A DNA stretch of 20,640 nucleotides. Source: JAWLBR01 sp041687495 (GTDB lineage: Bacteria; Bacillota; Limnochordia; DTU087; JAAYGB01). Numbering within the stretch: position 1 is the first letter of the stretch; every line of letters starts with the position of its first letter. This document shows positions 13,882 through 20,640 of the stretch, in pieces. The notes below the pieces were generated by a model. The model was not told where the DNA came from. It did no database searches and worked only from the letters and a program-made list of their open reading frames with translations. The translations under genes and the position numbers were made by a program. The stretch lies in the NCBI GenBank assembly GCA_041687495.1, contig JAWLBR010000055.1, forward strand, positions 1 through 20,640, written 5' to 3'.

Positions 13882-14953
13882 TACTTACATCCCGTTAAAG
13901 GCTCTGCTGCAGGAACTGGGGCATGAAGTAGTGGTACCCCCGACGTGCTCACAGCACACTCTGAGCATTGGGGCCGCCCATTCTCCGGAGACAGCGTGTC
14001 TACCCCTCAAAGTTACCATCGGCAATTTTCTTGAAGCGGAGCAGCTGGGGGCTGAGGTGGCGATCATGGCCGGTGGGACTGGGCCCTGTCGCTTTGGTTT
14101 TTACGGACAGGTACAAAGAGAGACTTTGCGAGATATGGGATCACGACTGGAGATTATTGTCCTAGAGCCTCCCGCCGGTGGCTGGCGGGGACTCATAAGT
14201 CAGATTGACCGTTTAAGGGGTTCGCTACCTTGGTCGGCTGTTCTGAAGGCTTTGCAAATTGCATGGGCTAAGTTTCAAGCCATTGATGCAATCGAGGCGG
14301 CAGTTTGGAGAGCTCGCCCCGTGGCCGCTGAGCCCGCCAAGGTAGATGCGGCATTGGCGCAGATTCTCAATCGACTGGATGCGGCTGCTTCGCTGCGCTC
14401 CATCAAGATTACCGTTAAAGAGGGAGTCGCTGAGCTGCAGGGACTGCAAGAGCCAGGGAGAACGCCTTGGCTTCGAGTCGGATTGGTTGGCGAGATCTAC
14501 ACTCTGTTGGAGCCATTTGTCAATCTCGATATTGAGCGGATGTTGGGACATAGCCGGGTCTTGGTGGAAAAAAACATCCAAATTGGACATTGGGTCAAAC
14601 ATCATTTGCTCTTTGCATTCCTACAGCCCCACAAGCAAAAGAAGCTGACCCGAAAAGCCAAAGGCTATCTTGGTGGTCCAGTTGGGGGACATGGTTTAGA
14701 GTCGGTGTCTCACACCATTGACTTTGCCCGCAGCGGAGTCGATGGAGTACTTCATTTATTGCCTTTCACCTGTATGCCTGAACTGGTAGCTCAGAGCGCA
14801 CTGGCTAATGTCAGCCGTGATCTGGGAATTCCAGTCATGACGTTGGTACTGGATGAACAAACTGGCGAGGCCGGTTATGAGACCAGGATTGAAGCATTTC
14901 TCGATCTGTTGTCCCGCCGGCGGCAAGCAAAGCAGGAGGTAGCAGCCCGATGA
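13847..14953 (+). CDS. CoA protein activase / 2-hydroxyacyl-CoA dehydratase-related protein
   Basis: The 368-residue soluble protein starts in the family way, with FPHMGNTYIPLKALLQELG, and carries ACLPLKVTIGNFLEAE (Cys51), GGTGPCRFGFYG, GPVGGHGLES, LLPFTCMPELVAQ (Cys309) and LDEQTGEAGYETRIEAF near residue 336. Its middle part (about residues 100-200) is helical and variable. The annotation in databases is usually CoA protein activase or HgdB-like; no reaction has been established for this clade. GGAGG (13838-13842) precedes ATG 13847, inside the end of the upstream gene. It overlaps the ATPase gene by 4 bp. The pairing with its shorter paralogue suggests a heterodimer (inference). Confidence 0.85.
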   Translation: MPVKCTFPHMGNTYIPLKALLQELGHEVVVPPTCSQHTLSIGAAHSPETACLPLKVTIGNFLEAEQLGAEVAIMAGGTGPCRFGFYGQVQRETLRDMGSRLEIIVLEPPAGGWRGLISQIDRLRGSLPWSAVLKALQIAWAKFQAIDAIEAAVWRARPVAAEPAKVDAALAQILNRLDAAASLRSIKITVKEGVAELQGLQEPGRTPWLRVGLVGEIYTLLEPFVNLDIERMLGHSRVLVEKNIQIGHWVKHHLLFAFLQPHKQKKLTRKAKGYLGGPVGGHGLESVSHTIDFARSGVDGVLHLLPFTCMPELVAQSALANVSRDLGIPVMTLVLDEQTGEAGYETRIEAFLDLLSRRRQAKQEVAAR

Positions 14954-15933
14954 TGGACCCACACTTTTATCTTGGAATTGACGTTGGCTCGGTTAGCACC
15001 AATGTGGTGGTGATGGACCAATCTGGAGCCGTGGTAGACAAACAGTACCTGCGCACCCAAGGACAGCCTATCCGTGCCATCCGGGCTGGACTCGGTTCGC
15101 TTACACAGAAGTACGATGATGCCCAGATCAAAGGGGTGGGTACTACCGGTAGCGGCCGCAAATTGGCGTCAGTAATCGTGGGTGCCGATGTGGTGAAGAA
15201 CGAAATTACAGCTCATGCGGTCGCTGCATCGGTCTGTGTCCCCGGTGTGCGGACCGTTTTGGAGATCGGGGGACAGGACTCCAAGATCATTCTACTGGAA
15301 GGTGGAGTGATTCGAGATTTTGCCATGAACACTGTATGCGCGGCAGGGACGGGTTCTTTTCTCGATCAGCAGGCATCTCGATTGGGAATACCTATTGAAG
15401 AATTTGGCGGGTTAGCACTTAACGCCAAAGCGCCAGTACGCATTGCGGGGCGTTGTACTGTCTTTGCCGAATCTGATATGATTCACAAGCAGCAAACAGG
15501 TCACGGGCTTGAGGATATTATTGCGGGATTGTGTGATGCCATGGTCCGCAACTATCTGAACAATGTGGGGAAGGGCAAGGACCTGCGGAAGGTGATTGTG
15601 TTTCAGGGTGGTGTAGCTGCCAACGTCGGGATGAGGCACGCGTTTGAACGGGCCTTACAGCAGGAAGTTATCGTCCCTGAACACTATGACGTCATGGGCG
15701 CTGTGGGAGCTGCGCTCTTGGCCCGAGAGGAATCCGGTCGGAGGGGAGACACGAATTTCCAAGGCTTCGGCGTTGCGGATCACCAGTATTCGTCCCGTAG
15801 CTTTGAATGCAAGGACTGTTCCAATGCTTGCGAGGTAATTGCGATCATGATGGACGGTACTCCGGTGGCCACCTGGGGTTCTAAGTGCGGCAAGTGGGAG
15901 CGGCCAGAACTGGATTTGCCCATAGCCAAGTAG
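14950..15933 (+). CDS. Acyl-CoA dehydratase activase, BadF/BadG/BcrA/BcrD ATPase family
   Basis: The 327-residue ASKHA-fold ATPase has the phosphate-1 loop LGIDVGSVSTNVVVMD, GTTGSGRK, LEIGGQDSKII and FQGGVAANVGM. Cys130 (NTVCAAGTGSF) and Cys169 (AGRCTVFAESD) are 39 residues apart, the spacing of the two cysteines through which the homodimeric HgdC activase holds one [4Fe-4S] cluster. Activases use ATP to drive a low-potential electron into a partner Fe-S protein. An extra C-terminal motif, C-x2-C-x3-C (287, 290, 294) with Cys313, is not part of the classical activase core. GGAGGT is 9 nt before ATG 14950. The partners are presumably the two upstream gene products. A typical dehydratase alpha/beta pair is not in the window. 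Confidence 0.92.
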   Translation: MMDPHFYLGIDVGSVSTNVVVMDQSGAVVDKQYLRTQGQPIRAIRAGLGSLTQKYDDAQIKGVGTTGSGRKLASVIVGADVVKNEITAHAVAASVCVPGVRTVLEIGGQDSKIILLEGGVIRDFAMNTVCAAGTGSFLDQQASRLGIPIEEFGGLALNAKAPVRIAGRCTVFAESDMIHKQQTGHGLEDIIAGLCDAMVRNYLNNVGKGKDLRKVIVFQGGVAANVGMRHAFERALQQEVIVPEHYDVMGAVGAALLAREESGRRGDTNFQGFGVADHQYSSRSFECKDCSNACEVIAIMMDGTPVATWGSKCGKWERPELDLPIAK

Positions 15934-15956
15934 TGAAGACCCAAGTATGGCCGTAA

Positions 15957-15989
15957 TTGACCGGTTCTCGCGACCTATGGTATCATAGG
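15957..15989 (+). promoter_or_regulatory. lysA promoter with palindrome over the -10
   Basis: TTGACC (15957-15962) and TATCAT (15981-15986) are 18 bp apart. The dyad CCTATG-GTAT-CATAGG (15974-15989) covers the -10 and could be an operator. No lysine riboswitch fits in the 90-bp gap. Confidence 0.5.
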
Positions 15990-16025
15990 GTAAAAATGTG
16001 GCCCGATTGTGAGAGGGGACTAACC

Positions 16026-17372
16026 ATGGAGTTGCGAGGCACAATGCAAGTGAATAGCAGCGGCCATTTGGTCATTGGTGGGTGTGATACCACTGAGCTG
16101 GCAGCTCAGTTTGGCACACCCTTATACGTTATTGATGAAGTTTTAGTGCGGCAGATGGCCCAACGGTATCAACAGAGCCTCAAACAACACTATCCAAGCA
16201 GTGCGGTGGCATATGCCGGTAAGGCTTCGCTGACGATGGCGATGTGCAAGATAGTGGAGTCTGAAGGTCTTAGCCTGGATGTAGTCTCGGGTGGTGAATT
16301 GTATACAGCCGTGCAGGCGGGATTTCCAATGGAACGAGTGTTTTTTCACGGCAACAACAAATCTCGGTCTGAACTAGAACTGGCCTTGACCCATGGGGTC
16401 GGCCGGATAGTGGTGGACAACTATTACGAACTGGAATTTCTTCAACAGCTGGCAGATGAATGGGGACAGGACGTAGACATCCTTTTGCGGATCACCCCGG
16501 GAGTCGAAGCCCATACCCACACTTATATCCAAACCGGCCAGATCGACTCCAAATTCGGATTTGGCTTGGCTGACGGTGCGGCTCTAACGGCGGTGCGAAG
16601 AGCCTTAGCAGCCCCCAGGTTGAATCTGCGGGGTGTTCATTGTCACATCGGGTCGCAGATTTTTGACATAACCTCCTTCGGTCTAGCCGTGCGCATGATG
16701 ATGGAGTTTATCAAGCGGGTGAGTCAAGAAGTAGGATGGCAGTTGGAGGAGTTGGACCTGGGTGGCGGCCTTGGCATTAGGTACAACAACGAGGATTCAC
16801 CTGTTGGTCCAGAACAGCTTGCAAAGCTTCTGGCAGAGGCGGTACATCAAGCTGCCAAGGAACTAGACGTGCACTTACCAGCCCTAATCGTTGAGCCGGG
16901 GCGCTCCATTGTGGGAGAGGCCGGAACGACGCTGTACACTGTAGGCTCAAGCAAAGATATTCCTAACATCCGCCGGTATGTTGCCGTTGACGGAGGAATG
17001 GGGGATAATCCCCGGGTGGCCCTGTATCAAGCCAAGTATGAGGCTGCTGTTGCCAATCGGATGCAGGACCAGGGGCGGCGGAAGGTCTCCATTGCAGGAA
17101 AATGTTGTGAGTCTGGAGACATGCTGCTTCACGATATCGAGTTACCAGAGCTGATCCCCGGTGACATCTTGGCGGTATTTTCCACCGGGGCATACAATTA
17201 TTCCATGGCTTCAAACTACAATCGACTTCCCCGTCCGGCGATGGTACTGGTGGCTGATGGAGCCGCAGACATTATTGTTGCTCGGGAGAGCTACCAGGAC
17301 CTTCTGCGCAATGACCGGATCCCCGAACGGCTAATGCAAGGGGCTGTCGCAAACAGCGCCCGGAAGGAGTAG
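16026..17372 (+). CDS. lysA: Diaminopimelate decarboxylase
   Basis: The 448-residue product is a fold-III PLP enzyme that decarboxylates meso-diaminopimelate to L-lysine. The PLP lysine is Lys66 in AYAGKASLTMAM. Other landmarks are VVSGGELYTA, HCHIGSQI, LDLGGGLGIRY, EPGRSIVGEAGTTLY, GKCCESGDML (catalytic Cys of the dimer partner) and GAYNYSMASNYN. GAGAGGGGAC (16011-16020) selects ATG 16026; an upstream in-frame extension to 15957 would run over the promoter. It is followed by the M50 protease gene after 4 bp, so it leads a likely operon through scpB. Lysine synthesis competes with cell-wall and cortex synthesis for the same precursor. Confidence 0.97.
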   Translation: MELRGTMQVNSSGHLVIGGCDTTELAAQFGTPLYVIDEVLVRQMAQRYQQSLKQHYPSSAVAYAGKASLTMAMCKIVESEGLSLDVVSGGELYTAVQAGFPMERVFFHGNNKSRSELELALTHGVGRIVVDNYYELEFLQQLADEWGQDVDILLRITPGVEAHTHTYIQTGQIDSKFGFGLADGAALTAVRRALAAPRLNLRGVHCHIGSQIFDITSFGLAVRMMMEFIKRVSQEVGWQLEELDLGGGLGIRYNNEDSPVGPEQLAKLLAEAVHQAAKELDVHLPALIVEPGRSIVGEAGTTLYTVGSSKDIPNIRRYVAVDGGMGDNPRVALYQAKYEAAVANRMQDQGRRKVSIAGKCCESGDMLLHDIELPELIPGDILAVFSTGAYNYSMASNYNRLPRPAMVLVADGAADIIVARESYQDLLRNDRIPERLMQGAVANSARKE

Positions 17373-17376
17373 TTTT

Positions 17377-18000
17377 ATGCCCGGCTTTGATATCGCCAGC
17401 CTGATCTTTGTTGTTCCTGCAGTGCTGTTTGCCATTTCGATCCATGAATTTGCCCACGGTCTTGCGGCTGTGTGGCTGGGGGATGCAACTCCTAAGCTGC
17501 AAGGTCGCTTAACGCTTAACCCCATGGCCCACCTGGACATTTTGGGGGCATTGATGTTTGTTTTGTTCCGTTTTGGCTGGGCTCGACCGGTGGTTGTTAA
17601 TCCCTATCAACTGCGGGGAGGCCCTCGCAAAGGGATGCTGATGGTGGGAGCCGCCGGTCCGTTAGCCAATTTTTTAGTGGCTTGGGCGTGCATGCTGCTG
17701 TGGCGCCACTGGCCCCAGTCCTTGTTTCCGGTCAATGTCTCGCTGGCGGCAGCCGGCTTTTTGCGAATCAATGTTCTTTATAACTTGAGTTTGGCCGCCT
17801 TTAACTTGATCCCAATTCCACCGCTAGATGGGGCAAAAATCTTGTTTGGTCTAGTTCCCAAGACATTCTACCGGTACGCGGTGGTATTGGAACAGTACGG
17901 CTTCTTTATTTTGTTGCTCCTTTTGGTGACAGGGATGGCTGGCAGAATCTTCTACCCCATTGTTTCAGCGCTCCAGGGCCTTCTCTTGTACTTGACTTAA
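17377..18000 (+). CDS. Site-2 protease family protein (peptidase M50)
   Basis: The 207-residue integral membrane metalloprotease has the zinc motif HEFAH (His23, Glu24, His27) within the first helix pair, and the third ligand in NLIPIPPLDGAKIL (Asp151) in a later helix. There is no PDZ or CBS domain, so it belongs to the small YwhC-like clade of M50. Its substrate is unknown; other members cut membrane-bound regulators, SpoIVFB being the sporulation example. GGAAGGAG at the end of lysA is the ribosome binding site. The position between lysA and scpA is common in clostridia. Confidence 0.94.
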   Translation: MPGFDIASLIFVVPAVLFAISIHEFAHGLAAVWLGDATPKLQGRLTLNPMAHLDILGALMFVLFRFGWARPVVVNPYQLRGGPRKGMLMVGAAGPLANFLVAWACMLLWRHWPQSLFPVNVSLAAAGFLRINVLYNLSLAAFNLIPIPPLDGAKILFGLVPKTFYRYAVVLEQYGFFILLLLLVTGMAGRIFYPIVSALQGLLLYLT

Positions 18001-18056
18001 CACTGCGGTCAATGCTGCCATTGGATTGCCACGTTTTTCGAGAGCAGGAAACTAAC

Positions 18057-18602
18057 TTGAGTGTGTTGCATCGAATCAATCAGTTTTATCGAGCATGTCG
18101 GGCCCGTATAGGTGAAGCTGATCGTAGCTTTGTGGCATCTTACCTGACGGAAGTTGAGCAAGCCTTGTTCTTCCAGATGGAGAAGTTTGATCAACGTCAC
18201 TGTCTGGACGTGGCAAGAGCTGCACTGGTGATGGGAAAGGCCAGGGGAGTTGGGACGCTACAGCTCCCCCTTTTAGTGCGTGGGGCACTATTGCATGATA
18301 TTGGCAAAGTTCGGGGTGATTTGACTGTGTTAGCCCGGTCACTGATCACCGTGCTGCAGGCTGTTGCACCGGGCTGGGTAAGGTTGCTCTCTGCCCATGG
18401 AGAGGCAAAGCAGCCCCCTTCCTTCGCCTATGCCTGCTATGTACATCTGAATCATGCTCGGAGGGGAGCCTATATGCTCTCTTGCTTTACCGCTGAACCA
18501 AAGCTTGTTCAGCTGGTTCTGCACCACCATGATACCAGTGACTGCGTTGACAGTCTACAAGCCCTGCTGAGTATTCTTCGGCACTGCGATGAGGCTAACT
18601 GA
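18057..18602 (+). CDS. HD-domain (HDIG) phosphohydrolase-like protein
   Basis: From TTG 18057 the product is 181 residues. The HD metal site is visible: RHCLDVA (His48), ALLHDIGKV (His80-Asp81) and VLHHHDTSD (His156-158, Asp159). HD proteins hydrolyse phosphoesters, often nucleotides or cyclic nucleotides; the substrate here is unknown. CAGGAAA (18045-18051) lies about 6 nt before the TTG, and related proteins begin with the RINQFYRA-type segment. An in-frame ATG at 18012 would add 15 residues but has no ribosome binding site. It lies 56 bp after the protease gene and 25 bp before scpA. Confidence 0.84.
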   Translation: MSVLHRINQFYRACRARIGEADRSFVASYLTEVEQALFFQMEKFDQRHCLDVARAALVMGKARGVGTLQLPLLVRGALLHDIGKVRGDLTVLARSLITVLQAVAPGWVRLLSAHGEAKQPPSFAYACYVHLNHARRGAYMLSCFTAEPKLVQLVLHHHDTSDCVDSLQALLSILRHCDEAN

Positions 18603-18627
18603 ATGCCTGGCGGTTTGGGGGGTCTAT

Positions 18628-19392
18628 ATGTCCTACGAAGTTCGGCTCCCAGTATTTGAAGGTCCTCTAGACCTTCTGCTTCATCTATTGGAGCGGGAGG
18701 AAGTTGATATCTGGGATATACCTATCGTCCACATCACTGAGCAGTACTTAGCTTATCTGCAGTCAATGCGGGAGCTGGATTTGGCCGTAGGCGGGGAGTT
18801 TTTGGTAATGGCTGCGACGTTGATGCAGGTAAAGGCGCGCACCCTGCTGCCCCGCAGTCCCATCGTCGCCGATGGGGAGGAGTTGGATCTAGATCCGATT
18901 GAAGGCCTGGCTATTCGACTGCTGCAGTATCGAGCCTTTAGAGAAATTGCGGTGGCTCTGCAGGAGCGGAGTGACCAGTGGGGCAAAATCGGCTTTCGCC
19001 CCAAGGTAGAACACAACCTAGCAATCAAGTACGAAAACCCAGTGGGTAAGGTCAAGGTGGACGATCTATGGAAATGCTTTCAACAGCTAGTGAAGGATCG
19101 GGCCGACGCTGTTAGAGTAAGGCAAGTCCACCGGCGAGAGGTAAACCTAAGCGAGAGGATGGGCGAAATCCTGCTGCGGTTGCGGGTGGGGCGGCATACC
19201 GTCTTCTCCCAGCTGATCTCCAAGCAGCCGACCCGGGAAGAGTTGGTAGTGACGTTCTTGGCTATTTTGGAACTGGTGCGCCGAGGGCGAGTCCAAGCTG
19301 TGCAGTATGGGAATTTTTCCGATATCCAGCTGAATCTGTGTGCTGAACACGCCGGAAAAGGTGATGAAGACGATGCGACTGGAAGAAGCTAG
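18628..19392 (+). CDS. scpA: Segregation and condensation protein A
   Basis: The 254-residue kleisin ScpA bridges the SMC heads and, with ScpB, forms the condensin complex that organises and segregates the chromosome. The sequence begins SYEVRLPVFEGPLDLLLHLL, followed by EEVDIWDIPIVHITEQYL and GGEFLVMAATLMQVKARTLL, all typical of the N-terminal SMC-neck binding domain. The C-terminal winged helix covers about residues 175-250 (TFLAILELVRRGRVQAVQ). ATG 18628 is chosen over an in-frame upstream start at 18589, which would lie inside the HD gene. It overlaps scpB by 20 bp. Confidence 0.97.
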   Translation: MSYEVRLPVFEGPLDLLLHLLEREEVDIWDIPIVHITEQYLAYLQSMRELDLAVGGEFLVMAATLMQVKARTLLPRSPIVADGEELDLDPIEGLAIRLLQYRAFREIAVALQERSDQWGKIGFRPKVEHNLAIKYENPVGKVKVDDLWKCFQQLVKDRADAVRVRQVHRREVNLSERMGEILLRLRVGRHTVFSQLISKQPTREELVVTFLAILELVRRGRVQAVQYGNFSDIQLNLCAEHAGKGDEDDATGRS

Positions 19393-19927
19393 GGCCGCTG
19401 TGGAAGCCATGCTGTTCTCATCCCATGGGCCTTTGTCTGCCGCTTCACTTGCCCAGGCTCTGCAGATAGATGTCAAAACGGTGGAAGCCCTTTTAAGACA
19501 GCTAATGACCAAGTACAGGAACTCCGAGTCCGGTCTAGCGGTCTTTTCCGTTGCCGGTGGCTTTATTATGGGGACGAAACCAGAATACAGTAAGTATGTG
19601 GAGCGGCTCCACGAACCCGTGGTTCGAGCTGGGCTATCCCAGGCGGCGCTTGAGACATTAGCTGTCATTGCCTACAGGCAGCCGTGCACTAAGGCTGATA
19701 TAGAGATGATCCGTGGAGTCAATGTGGATTCTGCCGTCACCTCGTTGGTTGATCGCGGCCTGGCAACTGAGGTGGGACGCAAAGACGCTCCCGGCCGCCC
19801 CATCCTGTATGGGACAACCGAGAAGTTCTTGGTCAGCTTCGGACTCAACACCCTAGATGATTTGCCGCAGCTTCCCGAAAAGACATTCCTTCAGCTGCAA
19901 GAGATCGCTCCTGCGTCGGATGATTAG
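19373..19927 (+). CDS. scpB: Segregation and condensation protein B
   Basis: The 184-residue product has two winged-helix domains: LEEARAAVEAMLFSSHGPLS opens the first, and LSQAALETLAVIAYRQPCTK with ADIEMIRGVNVD opens the second. It ends with RPILYGTTEKFLVSFGL. ScpB dimerises and binds the ScpA middle region. AAAAGGTGA (19356-19364) sets ATG 19373; in-frame starts upstream at 19340, 19361 and 19364 are possible but lie in or before that ribosome binding site. The overlap with scpA indicates coupled translation, which suits a complex of fixed composition. Confidence 0.96.
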   Translation: MRLEEARAAVEAMLFSSHGPLSAASLAQALQIDVKTVEALLRQLMTKYRNSESGLAVFSVAGGFIMGTKPEYSKYVERLHEPVVRAGLSQAALETLAVIAYRQPCTKADIEMIRGVNVDSAVTSLVDRGLATEVGRKDAPGRPILYGTTEKFLVSFGLNTLDDLPQLPEKTFLQLQEIAPASDD

Positions 19928-19928
19928 C

Positions 19929-19979
19929 GGACCTTCTTGGTCCCAAGATCCTGGCCTTTGCCTTTTTGGCGAAGGCCAG
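19929..19979 (+). other. Two tandem hairpins between scpB and the DUF2953 gene
   Basis: The first hairpin is GGACC (19929-19933) with GGTCC (19939-19943) around TTCTT. The second is a 12-bp stem, CTGGCCTTTGCC (19951-19962) with GGCGAAGGCCAG (19968-19979), one G-U pair, around a T5 loop. No T-run follows, so it is not a classical terminator; mRNA processing or 3'-end stabilisation is more likely. Confidence 0.7.
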
Positions 19980-20035
19980 CTGCGCGCATAGCCCTTCCAA
20001 AGTTGGGGAAACCTGTCATCTGAGGAGGCTTGGCT

Positions 20036-20640
20036 ATGCTGCTTTGGCTGCTCGGTGGTCTCGGAGTCCTTCTACTCTTGCTAGTTTTGTTTATTCCTGT
20101 GGTTGTTACATTCCAGTACCAGCGTTCCGGTGAGGCAGATGAACTCAAGGTTATGCTCAACCTATGGGGGGTACTGCCTTTTACGGTGAGAGTCCCGGTG
20201 CTGGACACAATGTGGAATGTGGTTCCCCAAAAGCTGCGGGCGCTGCTTGAGTTTGAAGGTCCCTTTGGAGCACAGCTGGCTGAAGAGACAAGCATCACGC
20301 CCGATGAGCTGGCATCCCACGCCCCCGCATTGCTTTCTACCTTGCGCCGATCCCAGTGGCTGTTTGCCCTAGTCTATGCATTCCTTACGGGAGAAACAAT
20401 CCAGCCTCACCCTTTGAGCCTTTCTACATGGGGCAAAGGTACGGTGGCCGCCTTGACCGCGGCCAGACACTGCAGTCGCTTTGAGTGGACAACTCGTCTG
20501 GGTACCAGCGACGCTGCAGACACGGCGTTGGTGTCAGGGGTGTTGTGGGGGATTAAAGGTAGTCTACTCTCCTTGGCAGACGGGTATCTCAGGTTCCACG
20601 CCCCCCCCAAGATTGCGGTCATTCCGGACTTTCGAGCGCC
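20036..20640 (+). CDS. DUF2953 domain membrane protein (YtfI-like), 3' truncated
   Basis: The frame starts at ATG 20036 behind TGAGGAGG (20021-20028) and is still open at the window edge after 201 codons. A hydrophobic N-terminal anchor (LLWLLGGLGVLLLLLVLFIP) leads into a mostly soluble region. The DUF2953 signature is visible at the end: HCSRFEWTTRLGTSDAADTA, then GVLWGIKGSL, and PKIAVIPDF. In B. subtilis the homologue YtfI lies beside the sporulation gene ytfJ (gerW-like), and the scpB-DUF2953-ytfJ order is common in clostridia, so ytfJ may lie just beyond the right edge (inference). The molecular function is unknown. Confidence 0.85.
   Translation, partial: MLLWLLGGLGVLLLLLVLFIPVVVTFQYQRSGEADELKVMLNLWGVLPFTVRVPVLDTMWNVVPQKLRALLEFEGPFGAQLAEETSITPDELASHAPALLSTLRRSQWLFALVYAFLTGETIQPHPLSLSTWGKGTVAALTAARHCSRFEWTTRLGTSDAADTALVSGVLWGIKGSLLSLADGYLRFHAPPKIAVIPDFRA

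Noticed and set aside
19924..20298. Minus-strand open frame of 124 codons after scpB
   Set aside because: It is antisense to the DUF2953 gene, which has a ribosome binding site, a membrane anchor and the family signature.

Overview
The window looks like a chromosomal segment of an endospore-forming Bacillota, most likely a clostridial-type lineage. The reasons are the spoVA gene set with spoVS, the order cinA-recA-recX-rny-spoVS, the lysA / M50 protease / HD protein / scpA / scpB / DUF2953 neighbourhood, and strong AGGAGG-type ribosome binding sites with frequent GTG and TTG starts. Nearly all genes are on the + strand and tightly packed. I see no insertion sequence, prophage, CRISPR array, tRNA or rRNA. 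The species cannot be named from this sequence.

Region 1 (1-1496): the C-terminal part of an M41 (FtsH-like) zinc peptidase enters from the left. It is followed by about 970 bp holding two small cysteine-rich genes on the minus strand (76 and 58 aa). A clear sigma-A promoter, a minus-strand terminator and a short direct repeat lie around them. Region 2 (1497-6395) is housekeeping DNA and RNA metabolism: cinA, recA behind a LexA-like box, recX overlapping recA, and rny with its own sigma-A promoter. Region 3 (6396-8055): spoVS with a sigma-H-like promoter, then an M19 dipeptidase; each is closed by an intrinsic terminator.

Region 4 (8056-12862) is the sporulation and germination block: a dodecin-like gene, spoVAC, spoVAD and spoVAE(b), a 4-TM holin-like gene, spoVAEa and spoVAF. 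SpoVA proteins move dipicolinic acid into the forespore and release it at germination. Two forespore-type (sigma-G/sigma-F-like) promoter matches lie before the dodecin-like gene and before the 4-TM gene. Region 5 (12904-15933) is a tight three-gene module related to 2-hydroxyacyl-CoA dehydratase activation: two paralogous CoA-activase-type proteins and a BadF/HgdC-type ATPase with the paired [4Fe-4S] cysteines. It follows spoVAF closely with no terminator seen. This module is the best candidate here for an under-described system.

Region 6 (15957-20640): lysA behind a promoter with a palindrome over its -10, a small M50 (site-2-type) protease, an HD-domain protein, scpA, scpB, two tandem hairpins, and a DUF2953 membrane protein that runs off the right edge. 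LysA makes lysine from diaminopimelate, which is shared with cell-wall and cortex synthesis. ScpA and ScpB are the SMC partners for chromosome segregation.
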